Part shown: piece by piece, positions 12,001-23,763 of the stretch | How the letters are laid out: the number at the start of each line of letters is the position of its first letter | Position numbering within the stretch: position 1 is the stretch's first letter | Assembly: GCF_021347895.1 (NCBI RefSeq) | Contig: NC_067121.1 | Coordinates: 36,505,974-36,569,973, forward strand | Reading direction: 5' to 3' | Origin: Acanthochromis polyacanthus | Taxonomy: Eukaryota; Chordata; Actinopteri; Pomacentridae | DNA: 64,000 nt | Program-made: the position numbers and the translations under genes | The notes under the pieces: generated by a model | What the model was told of the DNA's origin: nothing | Databases searched by the model: none | What the model saw: only the letters and a program-made list of their open reading frames with translations

Positions 12001-15000
12001 ACTAACGAGACAGGCAAAAAGATCTGATTAAGGGAGATCAGGAGGTAAACAACGGTCTGAGTGGAATGCTGTTTTCTGAGGCCTGTTTACCCAGTGGGAG
12101 AGGGAAGAGGGAGGGACGAGGACATATGGCGGCGAAACCTGTGTGTTTGTACTGGGATTTAACGGCACCAGAGTGCGGTGTGTGTGCGGTGGCGAGAGGT
12201 GGTGATAGCTGAAGCTATTCCGCTCACATCCTCATGCGGTGTCAGGGGGAAAGCTGCCCTCTCTTACTTCTTCTCTCACAGTCATCGCAGGGAGGGAAGG
12301 GAAGATAGTAAAAAGGGGCGGGGGAGCATTAAAATCGAAGCCGGTGTAATGGGAAGAGTAGAGCGAGAGTGGTGGAGTAGAGGTGGAATGGAATGAAGAG
12401 GCAAAGAGATAGAAAACATGAGGAAGATAAAGAGTCGGGCTTTTGATAGAAGGTCTAATCTAAATTCAGACTTCAGGGTATGAACCCAGTACTGCTGCTC
12501 CAACCCCTCCAGCCTCTCCGCGCACAAGTTCCCAAACTGTGAACTACACAGGCATGTATAAGCAACAGCCCAAATAGGTTTCGAATCCTTATCAAAGACA
12601 TCCCCACCACCACCATCAGCACCACCACCCACAACACAGTCAGCAAAGCGGGGGCTGCCGATATGCAACGCTCCGAGCGCATGTGGAAAAAACTTCTGTA
12701 GCAGTTTCATCAGCACGATGGCTCCGGAGAGTAAACAGCATGATTGGAGCGAAAACCTTGATGTTGGTGGAGAAATGATCCTGAGGTTTATAAATAAAAC
12801 ACTGCACTGAATGAAACACAAAAGAAAAAAAAAAGCCCGAAGAAAGGTCTTAAAAGAGTAAACAGGTGCTTCTTCTCATATTTGTCTTGTCTTGGCATTG
12901 GTCGGATCATTCATCTTTTGTTTCAACATCTCAGAACCCCCGGGCACTGAGTGAAAAGAAAGTTGAAAACAAAAGGTATGAAGAGAACAAAAGCTTCAGA
13001 AGTCATTCACAGACATAAACTCTCCTCTGTCCCTGGGGAACACTTCTGGCCTCATTTTAAGGTGTGCGTTGTTCGGCCTTGCCAATTTTCTACATGAATG
13101 AGAACAGGAAACACAGCAATCAATCAAAGTCGGTCCATTTCCTAACAAGCTACCCAACACAGGACTCCACATATTAACCAAGACAGCCGGCAAATGGTAA
13201 TTTGTGGCAGCTTGAGAAGTTCTTCCTTTAAAATTTCATGTCGGATGATTATGTATGGGACACGAAGCGTAGAGGACAGGGAGAATGGTCCACTTCAAGG
13301 TGAGCTGAGATCACAGGAGGTTCTGCCAGCAGCTGCTGTAAAATACATGGAGCGCTCGGTTTGATGAGATTCAACAAGACTGACCCCGCTTGGCTGTGAT
13401 TACAAATTCCACTCGTGGAAAGTCACACACCCTGCAGAGTTTCTGCGAATGTGATCACACAGATGAATCCCATTAAAAGCGAGGCGGAGCAGATGGATCG
13501 CATTGTTGCCAAGATCGGAAGCTTCAAAAACGGTTTCGACAGGTTGCTAAGCTGTTTAAATGAAAGACGTCGAGGCGTAATGCATCACTGTATGCCGAGG
13601 CAAACTAAATAAAGCTGGGACCGCTAACGCTGCAGCTACAAAAAGATCCTTTGTTTGGTTCTTTTAAGCTGAACCTACAGAGTGGAATGAGTAACTACTT
13701 ACCACTGCGAAGATCCAGAATGCACTGATGTGTACAGGTGGAGTTACAGATGCTTGCTTTGAGGAGACTAGCAGATATAACCCATCTGTTCTCAGTCACT
13801 TCTAACAACTGATGCTTTTAGAAAGAACATTTTCTCTGAATATAAGACACCAGTGAGTACGGCATGTGTCGATTTTGTTTTGTTGCAAGATCTAACGGAC
13901 CTTCTTCACAGCAAATATAACGACCTGTCAAGGTAGAAAACGCAAGTGTTACTAATACCATTAACACTAAAGCTGCAATATGTAGATTTATGGAGAAGGC
14001 AAAAGAATGCCAGAATTTTAAATTACGTTCCTCCATCTGAAACTCTCTACTCCTAACCCTACCCAGACAAATACTGTTATATGCATGAGCTTAAATGTGC
14101 AAAAAACAGTCGAGCCAGAAGCCATGGTTCATTTTTAGCTTCACATGGGATGGAGAAAGCCCACTCTCTGCCACTGCGTCTTAAAGTTGACATGGATTTT
14201 GTTGCTCTCTATACTACTTCACCTGTTCTGGTGTGAAAAGACTTGTGATTGAGTACATTTCTAAAGCCTGAAATCAGAATCTAGAGGTAGGGGAAGAAGT
14301 CTGGTTTCCTCTCAAACCGCTTGAATTACAATACGCTGGAAAGTTTTTATGGTACTTTTGCCCAATGGTGCCGAAAATTACTGGCTACCTCTGCTTTAAC
14401 AGTGCCTCTGTTCTATAAATGTCCCAATAAGCAATGACGGTCTAAGGCCGGTATAATACTTTCCACATCCAAGAGTCTACTAGAGGCTGTGCAACATGCA
14501 TTTTGTAACCTCTCTGCACAACTGGAGCAAACATGACAAGTACACAAGGGCAGTTGTGCACATGCTTGGCAGTAGTATACATGCATGTAAGACATATATA
14601 TCCCCTACTGCTTATGTATGGAAGTCTTTCAAATAGACTCCGGCCGATTAGATAAGTAGGATAATAACAAACCCAGATGTCCATGTGGCAACTTCCATCA
14701 ACACACGTTTTTGTGTCTTTAAAAGGCTTGCTAAAGGCTAAATACGTTCATAATTATAAGAATTTACCTCGTTCTTCTTGTAAATAAAGACATTTTTGAT
14801 TATACTCGAACTGAAAAACTTGGAATAGTCAACCCCCCCAACCATAGAACATTACATTTGACCATTAGCTGATGGTTTGAGCAGAAAGAGAAAGTGTGCA
14901 TGTGGATTCGAAGAATATTTGTAAATTTGGTCCAATTAATTTATTTCACACTGTGAAGTCTTGTTCTGTCTAACAGTACATTTGATTTCTCTACCACCTT

Positions 15001-16027
15001 GTATAGAGTCACTGTGTATGTAGATAAGAGTGTTGGCTAAACCTGGTCATTACGTTTCATACAGAAATCTGTCACATTACTGAAGAGAAAAAGATGCATT
15101 AACTTCTGTTTCGTTGTGATGTCACCCCAATCATAAAACACGTACTTTTTAACATTTTAACTTAACATACGCAAATGTAAAACTATGTCAGCTGTTTGTG
15201 GAATATCTGGAGTGACAGGAGTTTCAAAAATGTAATTATTTACAATCCTGTGAACACCACAAACACAATTCCACTTGCCTCCATTGTGTTAAATTGAAGG
15301 CACGGATCTCTGAGACATAAATAAAATGGGTGAACCAACCTGTTCAGTCACCAGGACAAAAGGGAAACACATTCTCTCATGCACACACATTCCCTCCATA
15401 GGACAACTCTGCTGCATTATGTACCCAAGAATGAAGATTTTCTACACCATGAATGGAAAATATGCCTTCCTATTTTACAAAGAAGCCTCTGCGTCAACCT
15501 GTAGCACAAAATTCAATCGTAGCCTCCATGTAGAATGAGATTAACGGAGCAGACATTCACACAGGACCGCCGCTCTCCTGTAATGCAGCCGTCTCATCTC
15601 GATGTTGACTTAATTCAACATGCACGTCAGCCCTCGCTGAGAAGGCACGCACTGTGCAATGAACCAAACAAACACCAAAGCCATTTGCCATTCTGAGACG
15701 AATAGCAATTACAATTTCCGTTATGTCTCATTGGTTAACCCATTTGTTCTTCTGCAGAGCCACAGATATGGAAAACAGCTTAATCTCCATGTGTGAGAGA
15801 TGAAGAAACATATGTTGATGGTGGAAAAGATCTTAATTCCCCGTTTCACTCACATCCTGGGAAGATCAGCTTTCGTACTTTTGTGCATTGTGTCATCATG
15901 TTTAGCAGGTGTGCCAATCTTTTTAAATTTGTTAATCAGATGTAAGATACATGTTGAAAAATTTCACTCTTAGTCTTTCGAAGTTTGCTGTAGTGGGGTG
16001 TTTATTGGTATTGGGGCATACTGTGGG
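12001..16027. other. Unique non-coding block, partly G-rich
   Basis: 12100-12400 is purine/G-rich (GGGAGAGGGAAGAGGGAGGG at about 12096-12115). 12600-12630 carries a CCACCACCACC tract that produces a glycine run in one minus frame. No gene is recognised. 13390-13615 is a complex, repeat-free stretch that could be conserved regulatory DNA. The left end of the dispersed repeat described at 15940 begins inside this block. Confidence 0.5.
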
Positions 16028-16367
16028 TTTACCAACACAGAGCATGAGTCTGTGAAGGTAAGCCGACCAAGAACATTTGAAGAGTCCACATTTTATAGGG
16101 ATGGTAAGAGAGCAGGGAGGGCGGGTGTACGTGAATACAAGGGTGAGCAGTGGTTAATTTGCTTATGGTTGCTAATCAGGAACAGAAGGTAGGACAACAA
16201 AGAACAAAAGGTGGCTGAATCAAAAGGTCTGGCAGACAACAAAATGTAAGAGGGAGGTCTGACAGACAGAAGCAAATAAAAGATAAAAGAACTGTCAATA
16301 ACCGTGGTAAATGGAATGAAGGAGCGACACAAGAAGGTATCTGTAGCAAAAGGTGTGCTATTTTCTT
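15940..16367 (+). repeat. Unclassified dispersed repeat, copy A
   Basis: This segment is clearly homologous to the reverse complement of 42265-42650. Shared landmarks in order are AATTTCACTCTTA, TTTACCAACACAGAGCATGA, ATAGGGATGG, GGTTGCTAATCAG, GGAGGTCTGACA, AAAAGATAAAAGAA and GCAAAAGGTGTG. Relative to copy B, this copy has about 58 extra bases between AATTTCACTCTTA and TTTACCAACAC. No TIR, TSD, poly-A tail or coding motif is visible, so I cannot say whether it is a solo LTR, a SINE or a fragment of something larger. The minus-strand frame at 16093-16332 lies inside it and resembles no protein I know. Confidence 0.75.
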
Positions 16368-17126
16368 AACATATTATAGTGTAAAATCAAGTCCATCCTT
16401 TCTATTCTAAATGAGTAACTGCAGGATTTTTAGGCTGCCACAATTCTGAACCACTCCACTTTTTAAAGGACGCATGATATTTTCCAGGGGCTTATTCTGC
16501 CAATTTACCTGCCCAGTTCCCATCAGGTCAAACTACAAGTGCCCTATAGTCCCACTTGAGAAGAAAAAAGTTTAATGGCCGAGAGAAAACAGTTAAAGTG
16601 ACCCTGCTACTCAAGTCACCTTGAATACTTAAACATAGTGTTCCGTGGGGATTGCTTTGCTCTCCCAAAAGGCAATTTAGCATGCCTGCCAAGTAGCCCA
16701 GGTACCTCGGCATTGCCTGAATAACTAGTTGTTCCTCTTCGTGTTGCTAAAGAAAGAAGCTCACGATTCAATGACGTGGGCAGTTTTTGCCAGTAAACAA
16801 CTGAATAAAAGCTGGGTATAATACACACAGTCCAGGCATTGTTTTCCAACTTTTTTATGCACTGTGGATATGTGGTTTGTCAGCTTTCCAATCCTGTCTC
16901 CACAGTGAAGTTATCAAAACAAAGAGCAGAGATTTGACCTGAAAGTATTTGACTTCTTCCAAGTGAGCTGAATTGTACTTTTGGACTGAAAACAGCTCTG
17001 AGGTAAAACAGAGCAGGGTACTGCATTGGTGGAAGAATAATGCTGTTTAAGGTGTAACTTGCAGGTTGAATTTCTACTTTATGTTTCTTGTAAATCATTT
17101 TGTGGAAACTTAATGCATGGTTTTAT
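16368..17126. other. Unique non-coding spacer
   Basis: I see nothing recognisable here apart from ordinary A+T-rich sequence between two repeats. Confidence 0.55.
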
Positions 17127-17240
17127 ATCAAATCAAATCAACTTTATTTATATGGCACTTTTCATACAGTCGAGTAACACAAAGTGCCTCACAGAGGATA
17201 AAAACAAAAACAACACAATACAAAACACTGTGAAAAACCC
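17127..17240 (-). repeat. Teleost LINE/SINE-type 3' tail fragment
   Basis: It opens with AAATCAAATCAACTTTATTT and continues ATATGGCACTTTTCATACA and AACACAAAGTGCCTCACAGA. This is the familiar tail of a very common fish interspersed repeat, read on the minus strand (the AAAGTTGATTTGATTTGAT end is the 3' tail). I assign it from remembered family consensus and cannot name the exact subfamily. Only the tail is present; the body was probably never copied, as is usual for 5'-truncated retroposons. Confidence 0.55.
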
Positions 17241-17254
17241 GAAACCTTACACCC

Positions 17255-17385
17255 CCCAACAAATATACACACAGATACGTAATCACATATACATTCACAC
17301 ACATACGTAGACATACGAACAGACATACAGACCCACACACACAAACATACGAACATACACACACCAACATACACCATCTATCAGT
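17255..17385. repeat. Imperfect (ACACATACG)-type microsatellite
   Basis: This is a run of ACACATACG, ACATACAGACCC and ACACAAACATACGA-like words directly beside the tail fragment. Simple repeats often grow from retroposon tails. The Cys/Val-rich minus-strand frames over it (17128-17406) are artefacts of the GTGTGT composition. Confidence 0.75.
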
Positions 17386-17399
17386 AAGGAGATATAGCG

Positions 17400-20272
17400 G
17401 AGACATGGCTGGGCACCGAAATCCGAAGTGAGGTCATATGGTTTATGACACATAAACAGTTAGAAATTTAGATGAAAAAGAAAGCATTTTTGAGCAGGAC
17501 TCTTGAAAATGCTTATTTTCCTTCCACATCGCGTCACATAAGGGAGTCATCTCTGCCTCCAGTTTAGTAGTGGGAGGTAGTGAGACTGAGCAGCTGTGAT
17601 TTAGGAAGTAGAATTTTTTATTTTTTTTGCTAATCACTTCACATTTCACAGGTTTTTCATCATGTTGAATTATTGTGTTTGTGTATGCTGCACAGACTGC
17701 AGCTTATTAGGACATGGAGTCCACACTTGGCCTAACAGAGCTGGTTTTGTGCCAGGATTCATTTTGTGCAGGTGAGGAGAGGTGGATTCACTCATGCATC
17801 TGGAAAAAAAAAAGGGGGTTGCGTGATGTGCTTATTTTAGAAAGTAGGATTATATCATTGGGGACAGGATTGAATTCTGGACGGGTGTTGGAGGCTGGAC
17901 ATGTGCGACGAATGGCAGATTTGGTTCCTTCAGTACACACAGCAGCTTCAACTCCACCATCACCAAACCAGCTTCAGGTTGCCCATCTTCAGATCTCTAA
18001 AAGCACAACTTGTGTGTTGTAAGTCTTTTAGTAAGTTTGCAAACTTCTAAACTAGTCTGCATCAGTTTCTGTTATGGTCAGTACCAAAAATCTCTATTAA
18101 ATAGCAAACACTAGTTGTCTTATATTCTAATAGGTGATGGCAAACATCACAGTATCATGGTGTGACATTAGCTCATGTTATTAAATGTCAGTCACTCATC
18201 AAGACACCTCCGATATTCTCCACTTGTTTTCCTCACACCACTAATTAGTTTCTCATTGATAATTGTGATTTAAACTAATAATCGTCTGTTCCTGGTCTTT
18301 GTGACACCTAGCAGACATGCAATTATAAATCTGCATTCTGTCACATTTACAAATGTAGAATTTACACCTCTTCAATGTTAAAACTATCCATGTTTGTTAT
18401 TAACTTGGCGGCTTTCCCTTTTGTGACATCACAACCAAGTTGTTGTGAAAAAAAACATATTCTAAATGTTATTATAGTGCGTATATTGCTATATTTTCAA
18501 AAACTAATTTCCAATTACATTTTTCTTCACATTAATTCACAGTGCTGACCAGCCTACACGGTGTTCTTTAAAGGACTTTAGAAATAAGAAGGAACTCAAG
18601 ATGCTCAAACACTGAGGAACTGTTTGCAATCCATAGAGACAGAATTGTACATTTATGGAAAGTTACCACAGCTACAAGTATTTTATCTTTTGCCACAATT
18701 TCAAGGCAAACAGTAGAGATATGACATTCGCTTTAGAAAATATTCTGACAGGAATGTGGCCTTGAAGGCATTCGATTGGAAAACACAATGTGTTGCGCCA
18801 GGTTCACCTTTATCCCGGGATGACCCTGCACTGCTTTGCAGAGTCTCCTGCCTCGGCAGAGCTACCGCGTCGGTGAACAGACTCCAGTCAAATTAAGCGA
18901 CTGTGTTTTTTCAAGCTACCCTAAAGTCGGTCTGAAGAACAGAATGAAATGGCCTCGGTAGGGGGAATGTAATCTAAACCAACCACGACGGCAAAATGAA
19001 AGGGTGTCTGGGTGACATCTGCAGCCAGAAGAATCTCAGACTGAAAGAGAAAAGAACAGCCATGGGATGTTGTTCCTATCTTTTCTTCATCTGAGACACA
19101 AACAGTTTCAGTTTCTTTTAATTTTTCTTTTAATTAGGGAGCCTCACTGAGATCCAGAGACTTGAGTACAAAAACAAACATACAAGATTTCTTTTCTGAC
19201 TTAACGCTAATGTCCGTTTGTTAGAATCTGACAATCCAACACCAACTTATCCTCTGCAGTTTGGGCCACAAACTGTCTTTTATGCCATATATTGATTAGT
19301 ACAGTAAACATAGTGGTTGATTGCTCAGGGAGAATGGAGCTAGTGTGTAGCTGACACACCGTGACCCCGAGCAAACATGCGAGGTGCAGAGGTGTGCAGG
19401 TATGAAATAAGTGCAACCCGCTCCTTTCTCTTTTCATCTCCTGCATGATGCTTTGATCGGGATGTTTTTCTCCTGGCATGAAAAATAAGCATTTTGTTCG
19501 AGTGTTCTGATGAAGGTGTGTGACAGAAAAAGCAAAACAGCGTGGGGAAAACAGAGAAAAAGCAAAGGAATGAAAGAGATGAAAGACGGCTCTGGTTTAA
19601 AGGTATTCTAGCTACTTCCAGTGTGGGTGTTAATTCACACTTAGTGGTGATGCAGGTAGGTGGTTAATGGAGGTGATAGCAAGGAGCAAATAAGGTGGCA
19701 GAACTATGGCTCTGTACTGACTTAAAATTAATTGCAGGTATTAATAATTTACATAATTCCTTGATCTGACTCAATACTATAAACATCCAGTCCACTTCAG
19801 CTCTTGCCAGCGCTGCTTTATGTAGTTATACCAAATTTTACCAAACAATAAAGTTGGCTTTGCTTTTCCTGACATTACATAATGCTGTTTTGCTGACACA
19901 TCTCAGCTGGTGATTAGTTAAGTTTAATTTTTAAGCGAGTGCTCCAGCAAGTTGGTACGGCATTTCTGTACATTTACAAGAGATGGATTTAGAAAATGAT
20001 GAAAACTGAAGCAGTGTTTATGGGCCAAATTTGAAAAACTTCTGATAATATTACCAATAGCAGTGATTTGTTAGAGCGGTAGTATTCTGCTGAAAACGTA
20101 GATCTAACAAGGGTTGCAGAGCTCAATGCACATCATACGACAGTTTTGACAGGGTAGGTAGTACGTCCATTGATGGAGAAATTATTCTCATTTCCTTCCA
20201 TTTAAATCTATAACCTCCATGGAGCCGAGCAGGTCTTTAGGTTTCCAGTTAGCCTAGTAAATTAAATATATA
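17400..20272. other. Unique non-coding block
   Basis: No gene or named repeat was recognised. 18780-18960 is somewhat richer in G+C and CpG than its neighbours, with no open frame of note. Frames at 17714-18022 and 19207-19479 lack family features. Confidence 0.55.
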
Positions 20273-20274
20273 TA

Positions 20275-20472
20275 CACTAGCGGTCAAAAGTTTGGACACA
20301 CCTTATCATTTAATCCTTTTTATCTATTCGTATTATTTTCTACATTGTAGATTAATACTGAAGATAAACACAACATAATTCCATATGTATTCTTTATAGT
20401 TTTGATGTCTTCAGTATTAATCTACAATTTTTAAAATAACTAAAGGTGTGTCCAAACATTTGACTGGTAGTG
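20275..20472. mobile_element. Tc1-type MITE, 198 bp
   Basis: The left end is CACTAGCGGTCAAAAGTTTG and the right end, reverse-complemented, is CACTACCAGTCAAATGTTTG; both run on through GACACACCTT. TA (within TATA) flanks both sides, the classic Tc1/mariner target duplication. The interior is itself palindromic: TGTAGATTAATACTGAAGA around 20345-20364 pairs with TCTTCAGTATTAATCTACA around 20409-20428. It has no coding capacity. CACTACCGGTCAAAAGTTT-type ends are abundant in teleosts. Confidence 0.85.
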
Positions 20473-20881
20473 TATACACCGGTAAATAAATAACGAATAA
20501 ACATTTAGTGATACTATTTTGTCTCTGACATCTCCTAAACTGACTAAATGCCCTTATTTTTTATGTGAATGTTTCATAAATCCAATATAAGAGCTGCTAT
20601 ATGATCCACTGCAGAAAGAGCAGAATAAAACATTTGCTCTTAACTAAACCCATTCTTCATTCAGAATATAATCCAGTCAGAACACGACACCAAATGTCAA
20701 ACACTGCACTCCTTTGTAATATTTAGTTTAGCCTTTGACCCGCTGAACATATTGCAGCTATTATTAGCCACGGATTCACATTGATTCATGTACATGTTGT
20801 TGTAATATTCCACAATCTGTACAATAAAACCTGCTCAAAATGACAGACATGATAAAATGAGGACCCAAGTTTGACAGATGA
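20473..20881. other. Unique spacer before the foldback element
   Basis: A+T-rich sequence with nothing recognisable. Confidence 0.5.
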
Positions 20882-20888
20882 GGCTGAG
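20882..20888 (+). repeat. Left 7-bp target-site duplication of the foldback
   Basis: GGCTGAG directly precedes the terminal CAACCCAGTCTC and recurs, same orientation, directly after the other end (27812-27818). A perfect 7-bp direct repeat abutting perfect inverted ends is good evidence that the whole 20889-27811 unit inserted as one piece. Confidence 0.75.
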
Positions 20889-20910
20889 CAACCCAGTCTC
20901 ACATCAAATT

Positions 20911-20923
20911 GTGACATAGTCAC
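20911..20923. repeat. Subterminal hairpin GTGAC-ATA-GTCAC
   Basis: A perfect 5-bp stem with a 3-nt loop, 22 bp in from the element end. The same design, GTGAC-AGT-GTCAC preceded by AAATT, recurs at 21256-21268, and both copies are mirrored in the right arm. Repeated subterminal hairpins could be transposase binding sites; that is inference. Confidence 0.6.
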
Positions 20924-20950
20924 GTTTGTCCACAATGCAAAACGTTACAA

Positions 20951-20980
20951 TCTCACAATTTGGCCCTGAAAATTGTGAGA
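20951..20980. repeat. Subterminal hairpin, 11-bp perfect stem
   Basis: TCTCACAATTT at 20951-20961 pairs with AAATTGTGAGA at 20970-20980 across an 8-nt loop. The same hairpin is present in the right arm. With the GTGAC-N3-GTCAC motifs it makes the ends of the element highly structured. Confidence 0.65.
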
Positions 20981-21647
20981 TGCTCACGTTTTTTCCCGCA
21001 ATTCTTTTCTATGGGTCTGACGAAGGGTCACGTGACTGCTTGCTGCAGGCTTCTCAAAATGAAAACATGGCGGCTGTTCCTTTTATTTTCCGTGGAAAAT
21101 GCATTATTTTAAGATAGTTTGGACAGATAAAAACATTTTGATGACATTTTTAGCGAGAAATATATATAACACTTTCACATTAACCATTCAGTTATTGGAA
21201 ATTATCTTTGGTTTGGTTTGTTTTTACGCTGAATTTCACTTCACGGCATTAAATTGTGACAGTGTCACATTTTGTACGTTATGTTGGTTGATTAGGACGC
21301 TGCCAAAAACGAAAACAAGCGGTGTGTTTATTTTGTATTGTTGCATTGTGTAATTTTTGAGTTGTTAAATCATTTATGTAACTCTTGGTGATTACTGCTA
21401 GTTACTGAGATGTCTTCCCCGGCCTTTCATTAGTTGACGCGCTTCGCTCCCTTGTTAACAAGTTGCATTTCAATGATCCACAAGTCGCTCGTTGTCAATG
21501 CAAACAACCGTATTTATTTCCATGAACGTGCTTTTACCGCAATCATTTGTTGAGCTCATCCATACACCAGTCAGCGCACAGCGATCTAAAAACTTCATTC
21601 CTGCCCACAACAAGATCCCCCTGTCTTTCTTTAGCCCGTGGAAGCGT

Positions 21648-21669
21648 CCATAGCAACCACCATAGCAAC
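21648..21669 (-). promoter_or_regulatory. Two tandem RFX-like half-sites
   Basis: GTTGCTATGG occurs twice, 2 bp apart, on the minus strand (and on the plus strand at 27029-27038 and 27041-27050 in the other arm). GTTGCYATGG resembles the RFX-factor X-box half-site. Tandem rather than inverted spacing makes a functional X-box doubtful, so this is a motif match only. Confidence 0.25.
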
Positions 21670-22038
21670 GGTGGGAAACGTAACAATTCCACTCCGAGAC
21701 GTGAAAGATTCATCGTAATAACAAACCAAAGATCACACACAAGAACTGAACGAATACTGTGAAATTAAAATGTATATTTTTTTGGTGTCGCTGTAATGCC
21801 TGAGGCTTTGCTGCTGTCCGCTTTCTGACCGTGGTCGGCAAAACACAGGGGAGAACTACGTGCAGAACCTGCTGCACCTTTCTTCTTCGGTGGTGTCTGT
21901 GTAAAACAATGTCCAACATGCAAACAGCACACCTAGCGCCATGAAGCACAAAATGCAGGTGTAAATCAATGACATCTTACAATTACAATGTCCTGTCTTT
22001 TAACTAATAAAGACACATATATAAAGAACTTTACATCA

Positions 22039-22257
22039 GTTTGTTTGTTTGTTTGTTTGTTTGTTTGTTTTATTAAAATCCCCTATCAGCTTTTGCAAAG
22101 CAGCAGCTATTCTTCCTGGAGTCTTCATAATTTCATTTGTGACAACACCAAAAAGCAACATGTACACAAAATGCATACAAATCAAATTACAAAATACATA
22201 AACAATGCATACAAAAATACACGTATACAATACAAATAACATACATATACAAAACCT
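22039..22257 (-). mobile_element. LINE 3' end embedded in the left arm
   Basis: Read on the minus strand, this shows TGTATGTATT-rich 3'-UTR-like sequence, then GACTCCAGGAAGAATAGCTG, a GCAAAAGCTGATAGGGGAT segment and TTTTAATAAAACAAAC with an (AAAC)8 tail. The 'GACCCCAGGAAGA...GGGGATC.TAATAAA' ending is a common teleost non-LTR retrotransposon tail (Rex1/CR1-like, from memory). The adjacent left-only block (22258-22541) may be more of the same insertion. On the minus strand from about 22617 to 22477 a short open stretch could be a LINE C-terminus, but this is weak. Confidence 0.45.
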
Positions 22258-22541
22258 GTCCTAACCAAAAGCATACAACACATAATACTCCCACCTTGAA
22301 TTATAAAAATAAACTTTTCTTCTTCAAAGATACCATGACCTAACAGTAATAATTAAAGAATAATCTACCTCAGAAACCAACCATAACATAAATCACATAA
22401 ACAGTGACATTACAGTCACTACATTTAAGTTTAAGATTTAATTTAATGAATTATTGTATTTTACAAATTTCTATTCCCAAGCAACCCAGTAAATTAATAA
22501 CTAAAATTTTGTGCTACATAATGCTCTTTTAGTTTTATTTT
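22258..22541. repeat. 284-bp block missing from the right arm
   Basis: The left arm reads AAAACCT, then this block, then AAAGTTTTC. The right arm (reverse complement) joins AAAACCT directly to AAAGTTTTC at about 26458-26461. A single shared T at the junction fits a simple deletion in the right arm, rather than a transposon insertion in the left, because no target duplication or TIR is visible around it. Confidence 0.7.
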
Positions 22542-22920
22542 AAAGTTTTCAATATTCCCCGTTTTTGAGAAAATCCGGATGTTATCACTCGCTCCCGACA
22601 AAAGCATCATGTTTTTAATATTTTGGATTTCGATTAATTAGACAATGAACAAATTGACGTAATTTCCTGGTGGGTGTGTTTATGCAGCCTATTAAATACT
22701 TTTTTCCCCATGAAATAAAGTACAATCCATACATCATGGTCCAGTGTACATTGTTTGTTTTGTTCACTGACATAGTGCAATAAAGTTTTGTTTTTTAAAC
22801 CATCCAGTACCGTAATGAATATTGAATGAATATGGCATCTCGTTTACATCTCTAATTAAGGAGCAAGAAATTTACTGACGTTGATTTATGATTCAAGACA
22901 AGCAGAGGACACACTGTGTG

Positions 22921-23079
22921 CCCCTTTAATGTCCAAAAGGCCAATTAAGGTCAAAATCTCACAGATTCTTTGACCAATTTGGACCAATCTGCACATGTTT
23001 CATATTGGGTCCTAAAGCAATGCTGGTGTACGTTTTCAGACCACCAGGACCTACAACGGCAAAATAGGAGCAAAAAAGA
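22921..23079 (-). repeat. Foldback internal repeat R1 (left-arm copy)
   Basis: Contains AATGTCCAAAAGGCCAATTA, GGTCAAAATCTCACAGATTC and CCACCAGGACCTACAACGGC. It matches 25921-26079 (right arm) and 24453-24610 (loop), and more distantly R2 at 23601-23763. Confidence 0.75.
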
Positions 23080-23600
23080 CACTGGAACAGGGGCCTTTGT
23101 TAAAATGAATGAGAAACAGTGTGAGAACATCAATCAAAGTGCACCAAAGAGCATAAAGTCATAGAACAGGGTGTGCTGAATGCTCTGGGAGCAAGTCTGC
23201 AGTGAAAACACCTTTGAAGGGGTCAAGGGTCACTAAATCTGAAGACTTCAAATGAAGGAGACATTTTGTGCAACATATCAAGTATCATAAAAGTCATTCC
23301 CAGTGGAATTCAAGTCTGATATTGTGTGGGACTATTCAGAGCAGTCACATGAAGCACTGTATCTGTTTTCAAGGGTCTAGGCCCACGGGAACCTGCTTTT
23401 TTCAGCAGTGAGGCCTACTAGTAGTGATGAAGCCTGAGGCCTTCAAACATGTAAAAATCATTCCTGCTCGGTCATTTTGGGTCTAGTGACACCAAATCGG
23501 ACACACTCCTACTAGACCACCCCCTGACCTTGCATATTTTTTTTCAGAGAGTTAGCTCAAAAGGGGCCCGAGCACGGCCCTGTTTCTGACTCTACGGTTA

Positions 23601-23763
23601 ACCCTTTCATGTCCAAATGCTTCAAAACGAGCTAAAAAGGTCAAAATCTCACACATTCCTTAATCAATTTGGACCAAACTGCACAGGTTCTAGATATAGA
23701 GGCTAATGTGAACGCTCATGCACGTTTCAGACCTCCAGGGGCCCTGAAGAAGGAATGAGGGCC
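23601..23763 (-). repeat. Foldback internal repeat R2 (left-arm copy)
   Basis: This is a diverged relative of R1 about 0.7 kb further in. It has the same order of words: CCTTTCATGTCCAAATG, GGTCAAAATCTCACACATTC, AATTTGGACCAAACTGCACA and CAGACCTCCAGGGGCCCTGA. Its mate is 25237-25399. The inner boundary of the inverted repeat falls at its end. Confidence 0.7.

Larger units (their letters stand above)
20889..23763 (+). repeat. Left arm of the foldback
   Basis: 2875 bp, the longer of the two arms. From outside in it holds subterminal hairpins, a region with two tandem CCATAGCAAC boxes, a LINE-type tail (minus strand) with (GTTT)8, the 284-bp left-only block, and two diverged copies of a ~160-bp repeat. 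Pairing with the right arm is continuous to about AGGAATGAGG at 23751-23760. Confidence 0.85.

Noticed and set aside
12282..12821. Longest open frame in the window (179 codons, minus strand)
   Set aside because: It runs across a CCACCAC tract (glycine run) and a purine-rich tract, has no recognisable domain, and shows no splice or promoter context. It is best explained by low stop density in biased sequence.
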